Below are positions 1-12,572 of a stretch of DNA of 64,000 nucleotides, one piece after another; the stretch's first letter is position 1, and each line of letters begins with the position of its first letter. The notes under the pieces are model-generated. The model saw only the letters and a list, made by a program, of their open reading frames with translations, had not been told where the DNA came from and did no database searches. The stretch is from Limanda limanda (lineage: Eukaryota; Chordata; Actinopteri; Pleuronectiformes; Pleuronectidae), in contig NW_026870408.1 of assembly GCF_963576545.1 (NCBI RefSeq), positions 186,001 through 250,000 on the forward strand, in the 5' to 3' direction. The position numbers and the translations under genes were made by a program.

Positions 1-208
1 CTAAATGGGGTTGCGCGCATCGATCAGTACTATCCTTGAGCTTCTCCGACTTTCGGAAGGGTTAGGGTTAGGGTTAGGGATGAAAGCACATAGGAGAAAG
101 AGATATTCTTGAATAACTTTTTTTGTGAAGGTCGGAGAGACTTGCAAGTAGGCTCTACCCCCACTAAATGGGGTAGCGCGCATCGATCGGTACCATCCTT
201 GAGCTTCT

Positions 209-221
209 CCGACTTTCGGAA
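209..221 (+). other. Short inverted repeat beside the telomeric motif, representative
   Basis: TCCGA-CTT-TCGGA occupies unit positions 45-57, one base before the first GGG run. It could form a 5-bp stem with a 3-base loop. B units do not keep it (they read TACGACCTTCGGA). A recurrent C44T change lies just outside the stem. The stem is weak and may have no role. Confidence 0.4.
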
Positions 222-242
222 GGGTTAGGGTTAGGGTTAGGG
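222..242 (+). repeat. Interstitial telomeric motif (GGGTTA)3GGG, representative
   Basis: Four GGG runs separated by TTA match the canonical four-run TTAGGG telomere sequence known to fold into an intramolecular G-quadruplex. The same 21 bases recur at positions 59-79 of essentially every full-length A unit, about 288 times here. Folding in this context is inferred from the motif. The motif is absent from every B unit. Confidence 0.95.
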
Positions 243-262
243 ATGAAAGCACATAGGAGAAA

Positions 263-307
263 GAGATATTCTTGAATAACTTTTTTTGTGAAGGTCGGAG
301 AGACTTG
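263..307 (+). repeat. 45-bp block invariant between A and B, representative
   Basis: The block runs from GAGATATTC through a T7 run to GGAGAGACTTG at unit positions 100-144. It is identical in the A and B consensus, while flanking segments differ by 20% or more. Rare changes exist, such as G100A with A113G in a recurrent subtype, a T6 run at 15640-15801 and GAGAAAC for GAGAGAC. Identity confined to this block suggests either selection (for example protein binding) or a preferred point for exchange between the two monomer types. I do not recognise it as a known box. Confidence 0.8.
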
Positions 308-1467
308 CAAGTAGGCTCTACCCCCACTAAATGGGGTAGCGCGCATCGATCGGTACCATCCTTGAGCTTCTCCGACTTTCGGAAGGGTTAGGGTTAGGGT
401 TAGGGATGAAAGCACATAGGAGAAAGAGATATTCTTGAATAACTTTTTTTGTGAAGGTCGGAGAGACTTGCAAGTAGGCTCTACCCCCACTAAATGGGGT
501 AGCGCGCATCGATCGGTACCATCCTTGAGCTTCTCCGACTTTCGGAAGGGTTAGGGTTAGGGTTAGGGATGAAAGCACATAGGAGAAAGAGATATTCTTG
601 AATAACTTTTTTTGTGAAGGTCGGAGAGACTTGCAAGTAGGCTCTACCCCCACTAAATGGGGTAGCGCGCATCGATCGGTACCATCCTTGAGCTTCTCCG
701 ACTTTCGGAAGGGTTAGGGTTAGGGTTAGGGATGAAAGCACATAGGAGAAAGAGATATTCTTGAATAACTTTTTTTGTGAAGGTCGGAGAGACTTGCAAG
801 TAGGCTCTACCCCCACTAAATGGGGTAGCGCGCATCGATCGGTACCATCCTTGAGCTTCTCCGACTTTCGGAAGGGTTAGGGTTAGGGTTAGGGATGAAA
901 GCACATAGGAGAAAGAGATATTCTTGAATAACTTTTTTTGTGAAGGTCGGAGAGACTTGCAAGTAGGCTCTACCCCCACTAAATGGGGTAGCGCGCATCG
1001 ATCGGTACCATCCTTGAGCTTCTCCGACTTTCGGAAGGGTTAGGGTTAGGGTTAGGGATGAAAGCACATAGGAGAAAGAGATATTCTTGAATAACTTTTT
1101 TTGTGAAGGTCGGAGAGACTTGCAAATAGGCTCTACCCCCACTAAACGGGGTAGCGCGCATCGATCGGTACCATCCTTGAGCTTCTCCGACTTTCGGAAG
1201 GGTTAGGGTTAGGGTTAGGGATGAAAGCACATAGGAGAAAGAGATATTCTTGAATAACTTTTTTTGTGAAGGTCGGAGAGACTTGCAAGTAGGCTCTACC
1301 CCCACTAAATGGGGTAGCGCGCATCGATCGGTACCATCCTTGAGCTTCTCCGACTTTCGGAAGGGTTAGGGTTAGGGTTAGGGATGAAAGCACATAGGAG
1401 AAAGAGATATTCTTGAATAACTTTTTTTGTGAAGGTCGGAGAGACTTGGAAAGTGGTTGCATCTGGA

Positions 1468-1622
1468 CTAATTTGGGTCCTGCGGATCGATTGGTACCAT
1501 CCCCGAGCTTGTACGACCTTCGGAAGAGGTCGACCGACGAAATTCCCCCAAATCTGAGGAGATATTCTTGAATAACTTTTTTTGTGAAGGTCGGAGAGAC
1601 TTGCAAGTAGGCTCTACCCTCA
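1468..1622 (+). repeat. Representative monomer B, 155 bp (non-telomeric type)
   Basis: The B unit begins CTAATTTGGG at the place homologous to CTAAAT in A. Over positions 1-59 I count 47 matches to A (about 80%), including ATCGAT and GGTACC at the same positions (GGTACC at 1493-1498). From position 60 to 91 it is unrelated to A: the telomeric repeats are absent and an 8-bp palindrome GGTCGACC (1528-1535, containing a SalI site) and AAATTCCCCC appear. The 45-bp block at 1559-1603 is identical to that of A. The 19 bases just before a B unit also differ from those before an A unit, so the B-specific cassette is about 110 bp, against 118 bp for A. Confidence 0.95.
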
Positions 1623-4600
1623 CTAAATGGGGTTGCGCGCATCGATCAGTACCATCCTTGAGCTTCTCCGACTTTCGGAAGGGTTAGGGTTAGGGTTAGG
1701 GATGAAAGCACATAGGAGAAAGAGATATTCTTGAATAACTTTTTTTGTGAAGGTCGGAGAGACTTGCAAGTAGGCTCTACCCCCACTAAATGGGGTAGCG
1801 CACATCGATCAGTACCATCCTTGAGCTTCTCCGACTTTCGGAAGGGTTAGGGTTAGGGTTAGGGATGAAAGCACATAGGAGAAAGAGATATTCTTGAATA
1901 ACTTTTTTTGTGAAGGTCGGAGAGACTTGGAAAGTGGTTGCATCTGGACTAATTTGGGTCCTGCGGATCGATTGGTACCATCCCCGAGCTTGTACGACCT
2001 TCGGAAGAGGTCGACCGACGAAATTCCCCCAAATCTGAGGAGATATTCTTGAATAACTTTTTTTGTGAAGGTCGGAGAGACTTGCAAGTAGGCTCTACCC
2101 CCACTAAATGGGGTAGCGCGCATCGATCGGTACCATCCTTGAGCTTCTCCGACTTTCTGAAGGGTTAGGGTTAGGGTTAGGGATGAAAGCACATAGGAGA
2201 AAGAGATATTCTTGAATAACTTTTTTTGTGAAGGTCGGAGAGACTTGCAAGTAGGCTCTACCCCCACTAAATGGGGTAGCGCGCATCGATCGGTACCATC
2301 CTTGAGCTTCTCCGACTTTCGGAAGGGTTAGGGTTAGGGTTAGGGATGAAAGCACATAGGAGAAAGAGATATTCTTGAATAACTTTTTTTGTGAAGGTCG
2401 GAGAGACTTGCAAGTAGGCTCTACCCCCACTAAATGGGGTAGCGCGCATCGATCGGTACCATCCTTGAGCTTCTCCGACTTTCGGAAGGGTTAGGGTTAG
2501 GGTTAGGGATGAAAGCACATAGGAGAAAGAGATATTCTTGAATAACTTTTTTTGTGAAGGTCGGAGAGACTTGGAAAGTGGTTGCATCTGGACTAATTTG
2601 GGTCCTGCGGATCGATTGGTACCATCCCCGAGCTTGTACGACCTTCGGAAGAGGTCGACCGACGAAATTCCCCCAAATCTGAGGAGATATTCTTGAATAA
2701 CTTTTTTTGTGAAGGTCGGAGAGACTTGCAAGTAGGCTCTACCCTCACTAAATGGGGTTGCGCGCATCGATCAGTACCATCCTTGAGCTTCTCCGACTTT
2801 CGGAAGGGTTAGGGTTAGGGTTAGGGATGAAAGCACATAGGAGAAAGAGATATTCTTGAATAACTTTTTTTGTGAAGGTCGGAGAGACTTGCAAGTAGGC
2901 TCTACCCCCACTAAATGGGGTAGCGCGCATCGATCAGTACCATCCTTGAGCTTCTCCGACTTTCGGAAGGGTTAGGGTTAGGGTTAGGGATGAAAGCACA
3001 TAGGAGAAAGAGATATTCTTGAATAACTTTTTTTGTGAAGGTCGGAGAGACTTGGAAAGTGGTTGCATCTGGACTAATTTGGGTCCTGCGGATCGATTGG
3101 TACCATCCCCGAGCTTGTACGACCTTCGGAAGAGGTCGACCGACGAAATTCCCCCAAATCTGAGGAGATATTCTTGAATAACTTTTTTTGTGAAGGTCGG
3201 AGAGACTTGCAAGTAGGCTCTACCCCCACTAAATGGGGTAGCGCGCATCGATCGGTACCATCCTTGAGCTTCTCCGACTTTCTGAAGGGTTAGGGTTAGG
3301 GTTAGGGATGAAAGCACATAGGAGAAAGAGATATTCTTGAATAACTTTTTTTGTGAAGGTCGGAGAGACTTGCAAGTAGGCTCTACCCCCACTAAATGGG
3401 GTAGCGCGCATCGATCGGTACCATCCTTGAGCTTCTCCGACTTTCGGAAGGGTTAGGGTTAGGGTTAGGGATGAAAGCACATAGGAGAAAGAGATATTCT
3501 TGAATAACTTTTTTTGTGAAGGTCGGAGAGACTTGGAAAGTGGTTGCATCTGGACTAATTTGGGTCCTGCGGATCGATTGGTACCATCCCCGAGCTTGTA
3601 CGACCTTCGGAAGAGGTCGACCGACGAAATTCCCCCAAATCTGAGGAGATATTCTTGAATAACTTTTTTTGTGAAGGTCGGAGAGACTTGCAAGTAGGCT
3701 CTACCCCCACTAAATGGGGTAGCGCGCATCGATCGGTACCATCCTTGAGCTTCTCCGACTTTCGGAAGGGTTAGGGTTAGGGTTAGGGATGAAAGCACAT
3801 AGGAGAAAGAGATATTCTTGAATAACTTTTTTTGTGAAGGTCGGAGAGACTTGGAAAGTGGTTGCATCTGGACTAATTTGGGTCCTGCGGATCGATTGGT
3901 ACCATCCCCGAGCTTGTACGACCTTCGGAAGAGGTCGACCGACGAAATTCCCCCAAATCTGAGGAGATATTCTTGAATAACCTTTTTTGTGAAGGTCGGA
4001 GAGACTTGCAAGTAGGCTCTACCCCCACTAAATGGGGTTGCGCGCATCGATCGGTACCATCCTTGAGCTTCTCCGACTTTCGGAAGGGTTAGGGTTAGGG
4101 TTAGGGATGAAAGCACATAGGAGAAAGAGATATTCTTGAATAACTTTTTTTGTGAAGGTCGGAGAGACTTGCAAGTAGGCTCTACCCCCACTAAATGGGG
4201 TAGCGCACATCGATCGGTACTATCCTTGAGCTTCTCCGACTTTCGGAAGGGTTAGGGTTAGGGTTAGGGATGAAAGCACATAGGAGAAAGAGATATTCTT
4301 GAATAACTTTTTTTGTGAAGGTCGGAGAGACTTGGAAAGTGGTTGCATCTGGACTAATTTGGGTCCTGCGGATCGATTGGTACCATCCCCGAGCTTGTAC
4401 GACCTTCGGAAGAGGTCGACCGACGAAATTCCCCCAAATCTGAGGAGATATTCTTGAATAACTTTTTTTGTGAAGGTCGGAGAGACTTGCAAGTAGGCTC
4501 TACCCCCACTAAATGGGGTTGCGCGCATCGATCAGTACCATCCTTGAGCTTCTCCGACTTTCGGAAGGGTTAGGGTTAGGGTTAGGGATGAAAGCACATA

Positions 4601-5315
4601 GGAGAAAGAGATATTCTTGAATAACTTTTTTTGTGAAGGTCGGAGAGACTTGCAAGTAGGCTCTACCCCCACTAAATGGGGTAGCGCGCATCGATCGGTA
4701 CCATCCTTGAGCTTCTCCGACTTTCGGAAGGGTTAGGGTTAGGGTTAGGGATGAAAGCACATAGGAGAAAGAGATATTCTTGAATAACTTTTTTTGTGAA
4801 GGTCGGAGAGACTTGCAAATAGGCTCTACCCCCACTAAATGGGGTAGCGCGCATCGATCGGTACCATCCTTGAGCTTCTCCGACTTTCGGAAGGGTTAGG
4901 GTTAGGGTTAGGGATGAAAGCACATAGGAGAAAGAGAAATTCTTGAATAACTTTTTTTGTGAAGGTCGGAGAGACTTGCAAGTAGGCTCTACCCCCACTA
5001 AATGGGGTAGCGCGCATCGATCGGTACCATCCTTGAGCTTCTCCGACTTTCGGAAGGGTTAGGGTTAGGGTTAGGGATGAAAGCACATAGGAGAAAGAGA
5101 TATTCTTGAATAACTTTTTTTGTGAAGGTCGGAGAGACTTGGAAAGTGGTTGCATCTGGACTAATTTGGGTCCTGCGGATCGATTGGTACCATCCCCGAG
5201 CTTGTACGACCTTCGGAAGAGGTCGACCGACGAAATTCCCCCAAATCTGAGGAGATATTCTTGAATAACTTTTTTTGTGAAGGTCGGAGAGACTTGCAAG
5301 TAGGCTCTACCCCCA

Positions 5316-8300
5316 CTAAATGGGGTTGCGCGCATCGATCAGTACCATCCTTGAGCTTCTCCGACTTTCGGAAGGGTTAGGGTTAGGGTTAGGGATGAAA
5401 GCACATAGGAGAAAGAGATATTCTTGAATAACTTTTTTTGTGAAGGTCGGAGAGACTTGCAAGTAGGCTCTACCCCCACTAAATGGGGTAGCGCGCATCG
5501 ATCGGTACCATCGTTGAGCTTCTCCGACTTTCGGAAGGGTTAGGGTTAGGGTTAGGGATGAAAGCACATAGGAGAAAGAGATATTCTTGAATAACTTTTT
5601 TTGTGAAGGTCGGAGAGACTTGCAAGTAGGCTCTACCCCCACTAAATGGGGTAGCGCGCATCGATCGGTACCATCCTTGAGCTTCTCCGACTTTCGGAAG
5701 GGTTAGGGTTAGGGTTAGGGATGAAAGCACATAGGAGAAAGAGATATTCTTGAATAACTTTTTTTGTGAAGGTCGGAGAGACTTGCAAGTAGGCTCTACC
5801 CCCACTAAATGGGGTAGCGCGCATCGATCGGTACCATCCTTGAGCTTCTCCGACTTTCGGAAGGGTTAGGGTTAGGGTTAGGGATGAAAGCACATAGGAG
5901 AAAGAGATATTCTTGAATAACTTTTTTTGTGAAGGTCGGAGAGACTTGCAAGTAGGCTCTACCCCCACTAAATGGGGTAGCGCGCATCGATCGGTACCAT
6001 CCTTGAGCTTCTCCGACTTTCGGAAGGGTTAGGGTTAGGGTTAGGGATGAAAGCACATAGGAGAAAGAGATATTCTTGAATAACTTTTTTTGTGAAGGTC
6101 GGAGAGACTTGCAAGTAGGCTCTACCCCCACTAAATGGGGTAGCGCGCATCGATCGGTACCATCCTTGAGCTTCTCCGACTTTCGGAAGGGTTAGGGTTA
6201 GGGTTAGGGATGAAAGCACATAGGAGAAAGAGATATTCTTGAATAACTTTTTTTGTGAAGGTCGGAGAGACTTGCAAGTAGGCTCTACCCCCACTAAATG
6301 GGGTAGCGCGCATCGATCGGTACCATCCTTGAGCTTCTCCGACTTTCGGAAGGGTTAGGGTTAGGGTTAGGGATGAAAGCACATAGGAGAAAGAGATATT
6401 CTTGAATAACTTTTTTTGTGAAGGTCGGAGAGACTTGCAAATAGGCTCTACCCCCACTAAACGGGGTAGCGCGCATCGATCGGTACCATCCTTGAGCTTC
6501 TCCGACTTTCGGAAGGGTTAGGGTTAGGGTTAGGGATGAAAGCACATAGGAGAAAGAGATATTCTTGAATAACTTTTTTTGTGAAGGTCGGAGAGACTTG
6601 CAAGTAGGCTCTACCCCCACTAAATGGGGTAGCGCGCATCGATCGGTACCATCCTTGAGCTTCTCCGACTTTCGGAAGGGTTAGGGTTAGGGTTAGGGAT
6701 GAAAGCACATAGGAGAAAGAGATATTCTTGAATAACTTTTTTTGTGAAGGTCGGAGAGACTTGGAAAGTGGTTGCATCTGGACTAATTTGGGTCCTGCGG
6801 ATCGATTGGTACCATCCCCGAGCTTGTACGACCTTCGGAAGAGGTCGACCGACGAAATTCCCCCAAATCTGAGGAGATATTCTTGAATAACTTTTTTTGT
6901 GAAGGTCGGAGAGACTTGCAAGTAGGCTCTACCCTCACTAAATGGGGTTGCGCGCATCGATCAGTACCATCCTTGAGCTTCTCCGACTTTCGGAAGGGTT
7001 AGGGTTAGGGTTAGGGATGAAAGCACATAGGAGAAAGAGATATTCTTGAATAACTTTTTTTGTGAAGGTCGGAGAGACTTGCAAGTAGGCTCTACCCCCA
7101 CTAAATTGGGTAGCGCACATCGATCAGTACCATCCTTGAGCTTCTCCGACTTTCGGAAGGGTTAGGGTTAGGGTTAGGGATGAAAGCACATAGGAGAAAG
7201 AGATATTCTTGAATAACTTTTTTTGTGAAGGTCGGAGAGACTTGGAAAGTGGTTGCATCTGGACTAATTTGGGTCCTGCGGATCGATTGGTACCATCCCC
7301 GAGCTTGTACGACCTTCGGAAGAGGTCGACCGACGAAATTCCCCCAAATCTGAGGAGATATTCTTGAATAACTTTTTTTGTGAAGGTCGGAGAGACTTGC
7401 AAGTAGGCTCTACCCCCACTAAATGGGGTAGCGCGCATCGATCGGTACCATCCTTGAGCTTCTCCGACTTTCTGAAGGGTTAGGGTTAGGGTTAGGGATG
7501 AAAGCACATAGGAGAAAGAGATATTCTTGAATAACTTTTTTTGTGAAGGTCGGAGAGACTTGCAAGTAGGCTCTACCCCCACTAAATGGGGTAGCGCGCA
7601 TCGATCGGTACCATCCTTGAGCTTCTCCGACTTTCGGAAGGGTTAGGGTTAGGGTTAGGGATGAAAGCACATAGGAGAAAGAGATATTCTTGAATAACTT
7701 TTTTTGTGAAGGTCGGAGAGACTTGGAAAGTGGTTGCATCTGGACTAATTTGGGTCCTGCGGATCGATTGGTACCATCCCCGAGCTTGTACGACCTTCGG
7801 AAGAGGTCGACCGACGAAATTCCCCCAAATCTGAGGAGATATTCTTGAATAACTTTTTTTGTGAAGGTCGGAGAGACTTGCAAGTAGGCTCTACCCCCAC
7901 TAAATGGGGTTGCGCGCATCGATCAGTACCATCCTTGAGCTTCTCCGACTTTCGGAAGGGTTAGGGTTAGGGTTAGGGATGAAAGCACATAGGAGAAAGA
8001 GATATTCTTGAATAACTTTTTTTGTGAAGGTCGGAGAGACTTGCAAGTAGGCTCTACCCCCACTAAATGGGGTAGCGCGCATCGATCGGTACCATCGTTG
8101 AGCTTCTCCGACTTTCGGAAGGGTTAGGGTTAGGGTTAGGGATGAAAGCACATAGGAGAAAGAGATATTCTTGAATAACTTTTTTTGTGAAGGTCGGAGA
8201 GACTTGCAAGTAGGCTCTACCCCCACTAAATGGGGTAGCGCGCATCGATCGGTACCATCCTTGAGCTTCTCCGACTTTCGGAAGGGTTAGGGTTAGGGTT

Positions 8301-10483
8301 AGGGATGAAAGCACATAGGAGAAAGAGATATTCTTGAATAACTTTTTTTGTGAAGGTCGGAGAGACTTGCAAGTAGGCTCTACCCCCACTAAATGGGGTA
8401 GCGCGCATCGATCGGTACCATCCTTGAGCTTCTCCGACTTTCGGAAGGGTTAGGGTTAGGGTTAGGGATGAAAGCACATAGGAGAAAGAGATATTCTTGA
8501 ATAACTTTTTTTGTGAAGGTCGGAGAGACTTGCAAGTAGGCTCTACCCCCACTAAATGGGGTAGCGCGCATCGATCGGTACCATCCTTGAGCTTCTCCGA
8601 CTTTCGGAAGGGTTAGGGTTAGGGTTAGGGATGAAAGCACATAGGAGAAAGAGATATTCTTGAATAACTTTTTTTGTGAAGGTCGGAGAGACTTGCAAGT
8701 AGGCTCTACCCCCACTAAATGGGGTAGCGCGCATCGATCGGTACCATCCTTGAGCTTCTCCGACTTTCGGAAGGGTTAGGGTTAGGGTTAGGGATGAAAG
8801 CACATAGGAGAAAGAGATATTCTTGAATAACTTTTTTTGTGAAGGTCGGAGAGACTTGCAAGTAGGCTCTACCCCCACTAAATGGGGTAGCGCGCATCGA
8901 TCGGTACCATCCTTGAGCTTCTCCGACTTTCGGAAGGGTTAGGGTTAGGGTTAGGGATGAAAGCACATAGGAGAAAGAGATATTCTTGAATAACTTTTTT
9001 TGTGAAGGTCGGAGAGACTTGCAAATAGGCTCTACCCCCACTAAACGGGGTAGCGCGCATCGATCGGTACCATCCTTGAGCTTCTCCGACTTTCGGAAGG
9101 GTTAGGGTTAGGGTTAGGGATGAAAGCACATAGGAGAAAGAGATATTCTTGAATAACTTTTTTTGTGAAGGTCGGAGAGACTTGCAAGTAGGCTCTACCC
9201 CCACTAAATGGGGTAGCGCGCATCGATCGGTACCATCCTTGAGCTTCTCCGACTTTCGGAAGGGTTAGGGTTAGGGTTAGGGATGAAAGCACATAGGAGA
9301 AAGAGATATTCTTGAATAACTTTTTTTGTGAAGGTCGGAGAGACTTGGAAAGTGGTTGCATCTGGACTAATTTGGGTCCTGCGGATCGATTGGTACCATC
9401 CCCGAGCTTGTACGACCTTCGGAAGAGGTCGACCGACGAAATTCCCCCAAATCTGAGGAGATATTCTTGAATAACTTTTTTTGTGAAGGTCGGAGAGACT
9501 TGCAAGTAGGCTCTACCCTCACTAAATGGGGTTGCGCGCATCGATCAGTACCATCCTTGAGCTTCTCCGACTTTCGGAAGGGTTAGGGTTAGGGTTAGGG
9601 ATGAAAGCACATAGGAGAAAGAGATATTCTTGAATAACTTTTTTTGTGAAGGTCGGAGAGACTTGCAAGTAGGCTCTACCCCCACTAAATGGGGTAGCGC
9701 ACATCGATCAGTACCATCCTTGAGCTTCTCCGACTTTCGGAAGGGTTAGGGTTAGGGTTAGGGATGAAAGCACATAGGAGAAAGAGATATTCTTGAATAA
9801 CTTTTTTTGTGAAGGTCGGAGAGACTTGGAAAGTGGTTGCATCTGGACTAATTTGGGTCCTGCGGATCGATTGGTACCATCCCCGAGCTTGTACGACCTT
9901 CGGAAGAGGTCGACCGACGAAATTCCCCCAAATCTGAGGAGATATTCTTGAATAACTTTTTTTGTGAAGGTCGGAGAGACTTGCAAGTAGGCTCTACCCC
10001 CACTAAATGGGGTAGCGCGCATCGATCGGTACCATCCTTGAGCTTCTCCGACTTTCTGAAGGGTTAGGGTTAGGGTTAGGGATGAAAGCACATAGGAGAA
10101 AGAGATATTCTTGAATAACTTTTTTTGTGAAGGTCGGAGAGACTTGCAAGTAGGCTCTACCCCCACTAAATGGGGTAGCGCGCATCGATCGGTACCATCC
10201 TTGAGCTTCTCCGACTTTCGGAAGGGTTAGGGTTAGGGTTAGGGATGAAAGCACATAGGAGAAAGAGATATTCTTGAATAACTTTTTTTGTGAAGGTCGG
10301 AGAGACTTGGAAAGTGGTTGCATCTGGACTAATTTGGGTCCTGCGGATCGATTGGTACCATCCCCGAGCTTGTACGACCTTCGGAAGAGGTCGACCGACG
10401 AAATTCCCCCAAATCTGAGGAGATATTCTTGAATAACTTTTTTTGTGAAGGTCGGAGAGACTTGCAAGTAGGCTCTACCCCCA
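5316..10483 (+). repeat. Array segment 2: tandem 2584-bp higher-order repeat, two copies
   Basis: Two successive blocks, 5316-7899 and 7900-10483, each read A9 B A2 B A2 B (13 A plus 3 B, 2584 bp). Shared rare variants establish the pairing: ATCGTTGAG at 5479 and 8063, CTAAACGGGG at 6457 and 9041, GCGCACATCGATCAG at 7101 and 9685, and TTCTGAAG at 7419 and 10003. A visible difference is CTAAATTGGG at 7101 against CTAAATGGGG at 9685. B units start at 6783, 7264, 7745, 9367, 9848 and 10329. The duplication looks recent because private variants are few. Confidence 0.92.
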
Positions 10484-12415
10484 CTAAATGGGGTAGCGCG
10501 CATCGATCGGTACCATCCTTGAGCTTCTCCGACTTTCGGAAGGGTTAGGGTTAGGGTTAGGGATGAAAGCACATAGGAGAAAGAGATATTCTTGAATAAC
10601 TTTTTTTGTGAAGGTCGGAGAGACTTGGAAAGTGGTTGCATCTGGACTAATTTGGGTCCTGCGGATCGATTGGTACCATCCCCGAGCTTGTACGACCTTC
10701 GGAAGAGGTCGACCGACGAAATTCCCCCAAATCTGAGGAGATATTCTTGAATAACCTTTTTTGTGAAGGTCGGAGAGACTTGCAAGTAGGCTCTACCCCC
10801 ACTAAATGGGGTTGCGCGCATCGATCGGTACCATCCTTGAGCTTCTCCGACTTTCGGAAGGGTTAGGGTTAGGGTTAGGGATGAAAGCACATAGGAGAAA
10901 GAGATATTCTTGAATAACTTTTTTTGTGAAGGTCGGAGAGACTTGCAAGTAGGCTCTACCCCCACTAAATGGGGTAGCGCACATCGATCGGTACCATCCT
11001 TGAGCTTCTCCGACTTTCGGAAGGGTTAGGGTTAGGGTTAGGGATGAAAGCACATAGGAGAAAGAGATATTCTTGAATAACTTTTTTTGTGAAGGTCGGA
11101 GAGACTTGGAAAGTGGTTGCATCTGGACTAATTTGGGTCCTGCAGATCGATTGGTACCATCCCCGAGCTTGTACGACCTTCGGAAGAGGTCGACCGACGA
11201 AATTCCCCCAAATCTGAGGAGATATTCTTGAATAACTTTTTTTGTGAAGGTCGGAGAGACTTGCAAGTAGGCTCTACCCTCACTAAATGGGGTTGCGCGC
11301 ATCGATCAGTACCATCCTTGAGCTTCTCCGACTTTCGGAAGGGTTAGGGTTAGGGTTAGGGATGAAAGCACATAGGAGAAAGAGATATTCTTGAATAACT
11401 TTTTTTGTGAAGGTCGGAGAGACTTGCAAGTAGGCTCTACCCCCACTAAATGGGGTAGCGCGCATCGATCGGTACCATCCTTGAGCTTCTCCGACTTTCG
11501 GAAGGGTTAGGGTTAGGGTTAGGGATGAAAGCACATAGGAGAAAGAGATATTCTTGAATAACTTTTTTTGTGAAGGTCGGAGAGACTTGCAAATAGGCTC
11601 TACCCCCACTAAATGGGGTAGCGCGCATCGATCGGTACCATCCTTGAGCTTCTCCGACTTTCGGAAGGGTTAGGGTTAGGGTTAGGGATGAAAGCACATA
11701 GGAGAAAGAGAAATTCTTGAATAACTTTTTTTGTGAAGGTCGGAGAGACTTGCAAGTAGGCTCTACCCCCACTAAATGGGGTAGCGCGCATCGATCGGTA
11801 CCATCCTTGAGCTTCTCCGACTTTCGGAAGGGTTAGGGTTAGGGTTAGGGATGAAAGCACATAGGAGAAAGAGATATTCTTGAATAACTTTTTTTGTGAA
11901 GGTCGGAGAGACTTGGAAAGTGGTTGCATCTGGACTAATTTGGGTCCTGCGGATCGATTGGTACCATCCCCGAGCTTGTACGACCTTCGGAAGAGGTCGA
12001 CCGACGAAATTCCCCCAAATCTGAGGAGATATTCTTGAATAACTTTTTTTGTGAAGGTCGGAGAGACTTGCAAGTAGGCTCTACCCCCACTAAATGGGGT
12101 TGCGCGCATCGATCAGTACCATCCTTGAGCTTCTCCGACTTTCGGAAGGGTTAGGGTTAGGGTTAGGGATGAAAGCACATAGGAGAAAGAGATATTCTTG
12201 AATAACTTTTTTTGTGAAGGTCGGAGAGACTTGCAAGTAGGCTCTACCCCCACTAAATGGGGTAGCGCGCATCGATCGGTACCATCCTTGAGCTTCTCCG
12301 ACTTTCGGAAGGGTTAGGGTTAGGGTTAGGGATGAAAGCACATAGGAGAAAGAGATATTCTTGAATAACTTTTTTTGTGAAGGTCGGAGAGACTTGCAAG
12401 TAGGCTCTACCCCCA

Positions 12416-12572
12416 CTAAATGGGGTAGCGCGCATCGATCGGTACCATCCTTGAGCTTCTCCGACTTTCGGAAGGGTTAGGGTTAGGGATGAAAGCACAT
12501 AGGAGAAAGAGATATTCTTGAATAACTTTTTTTGTGAAGGTCGGAGAGACTTGCAAGTAGGCTCTACCCCCA
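12416..12572 (+). repeat. 157-bp A unit, two TTAGGG
   Basis: Exactly one TTAGGG is missing, leaving three GGG runs, so the unit cannot form the four-run telomeric quadruplex by itself. The rest is consensus. Confidence 0.93.

Larger units (their letters stand above)
164..326 (+). repeat. Representative monomer A, 163 bp (telomeric type)
   Basis: This is the consensus A unit, numbered from the C of CTAAATGGGG. Positions 13-18 are GCGCGC, 19-24 ATCGAT, 21-26 CGATCG and 26-31 GGTACC, so BssHII, ClaI, PvuI and KpnI sites overlap or abut within 19 bp. Positions 45-57 are TCCGA-CTT-TCGGA, a short perfect inverted repeat. Positions 59-79 are (GGGTTA)3GGG. Positions 100-144 are the 45-bp block shared with B, which includes a T7 run. 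Positions 145-163 are an A-specific tail ending in CCCCCA. The unit start is arbitrary, as for any tandem repeat. Confidence 0.97.
1..5315 (+). repeat. Array segment 1: A9 B A2 B A3 B A2 B A2 B A B A2 B A4 B
   Basis: B units start at 1468, 1949, 2593, 3074, 3555, 3873, 4354 and 5161. Diagnostic variants include T6C in the A unit at 1142 (CTAAACGGGG), G55T at 2104 and 3229, G17A (GCGCACAT) at 1786 and 4191, and GAGAAATTC near 4933. Units 1-2429 align with 5316-7744 at an offset of 5315 bp, and 2748-5478 aligns with 9522-12252 at 6774 bp. The first unit carries A12T and G26A, which remove its KpnI and PvuI sites. No gene is seen. Confidence 0.93.

Noticed and set aside
200..242. CENP-B box in the TTCGGAAGGG region
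   Set aside because: The spacing and the essential A and CGGG positions of the box consensus do not match.
1..327. About 170 overlapping 108-codon minus-strand open frames
   Set aside because: Each spans two A units and overlaps the next by one unit. They are shadows of the tandem repeat.
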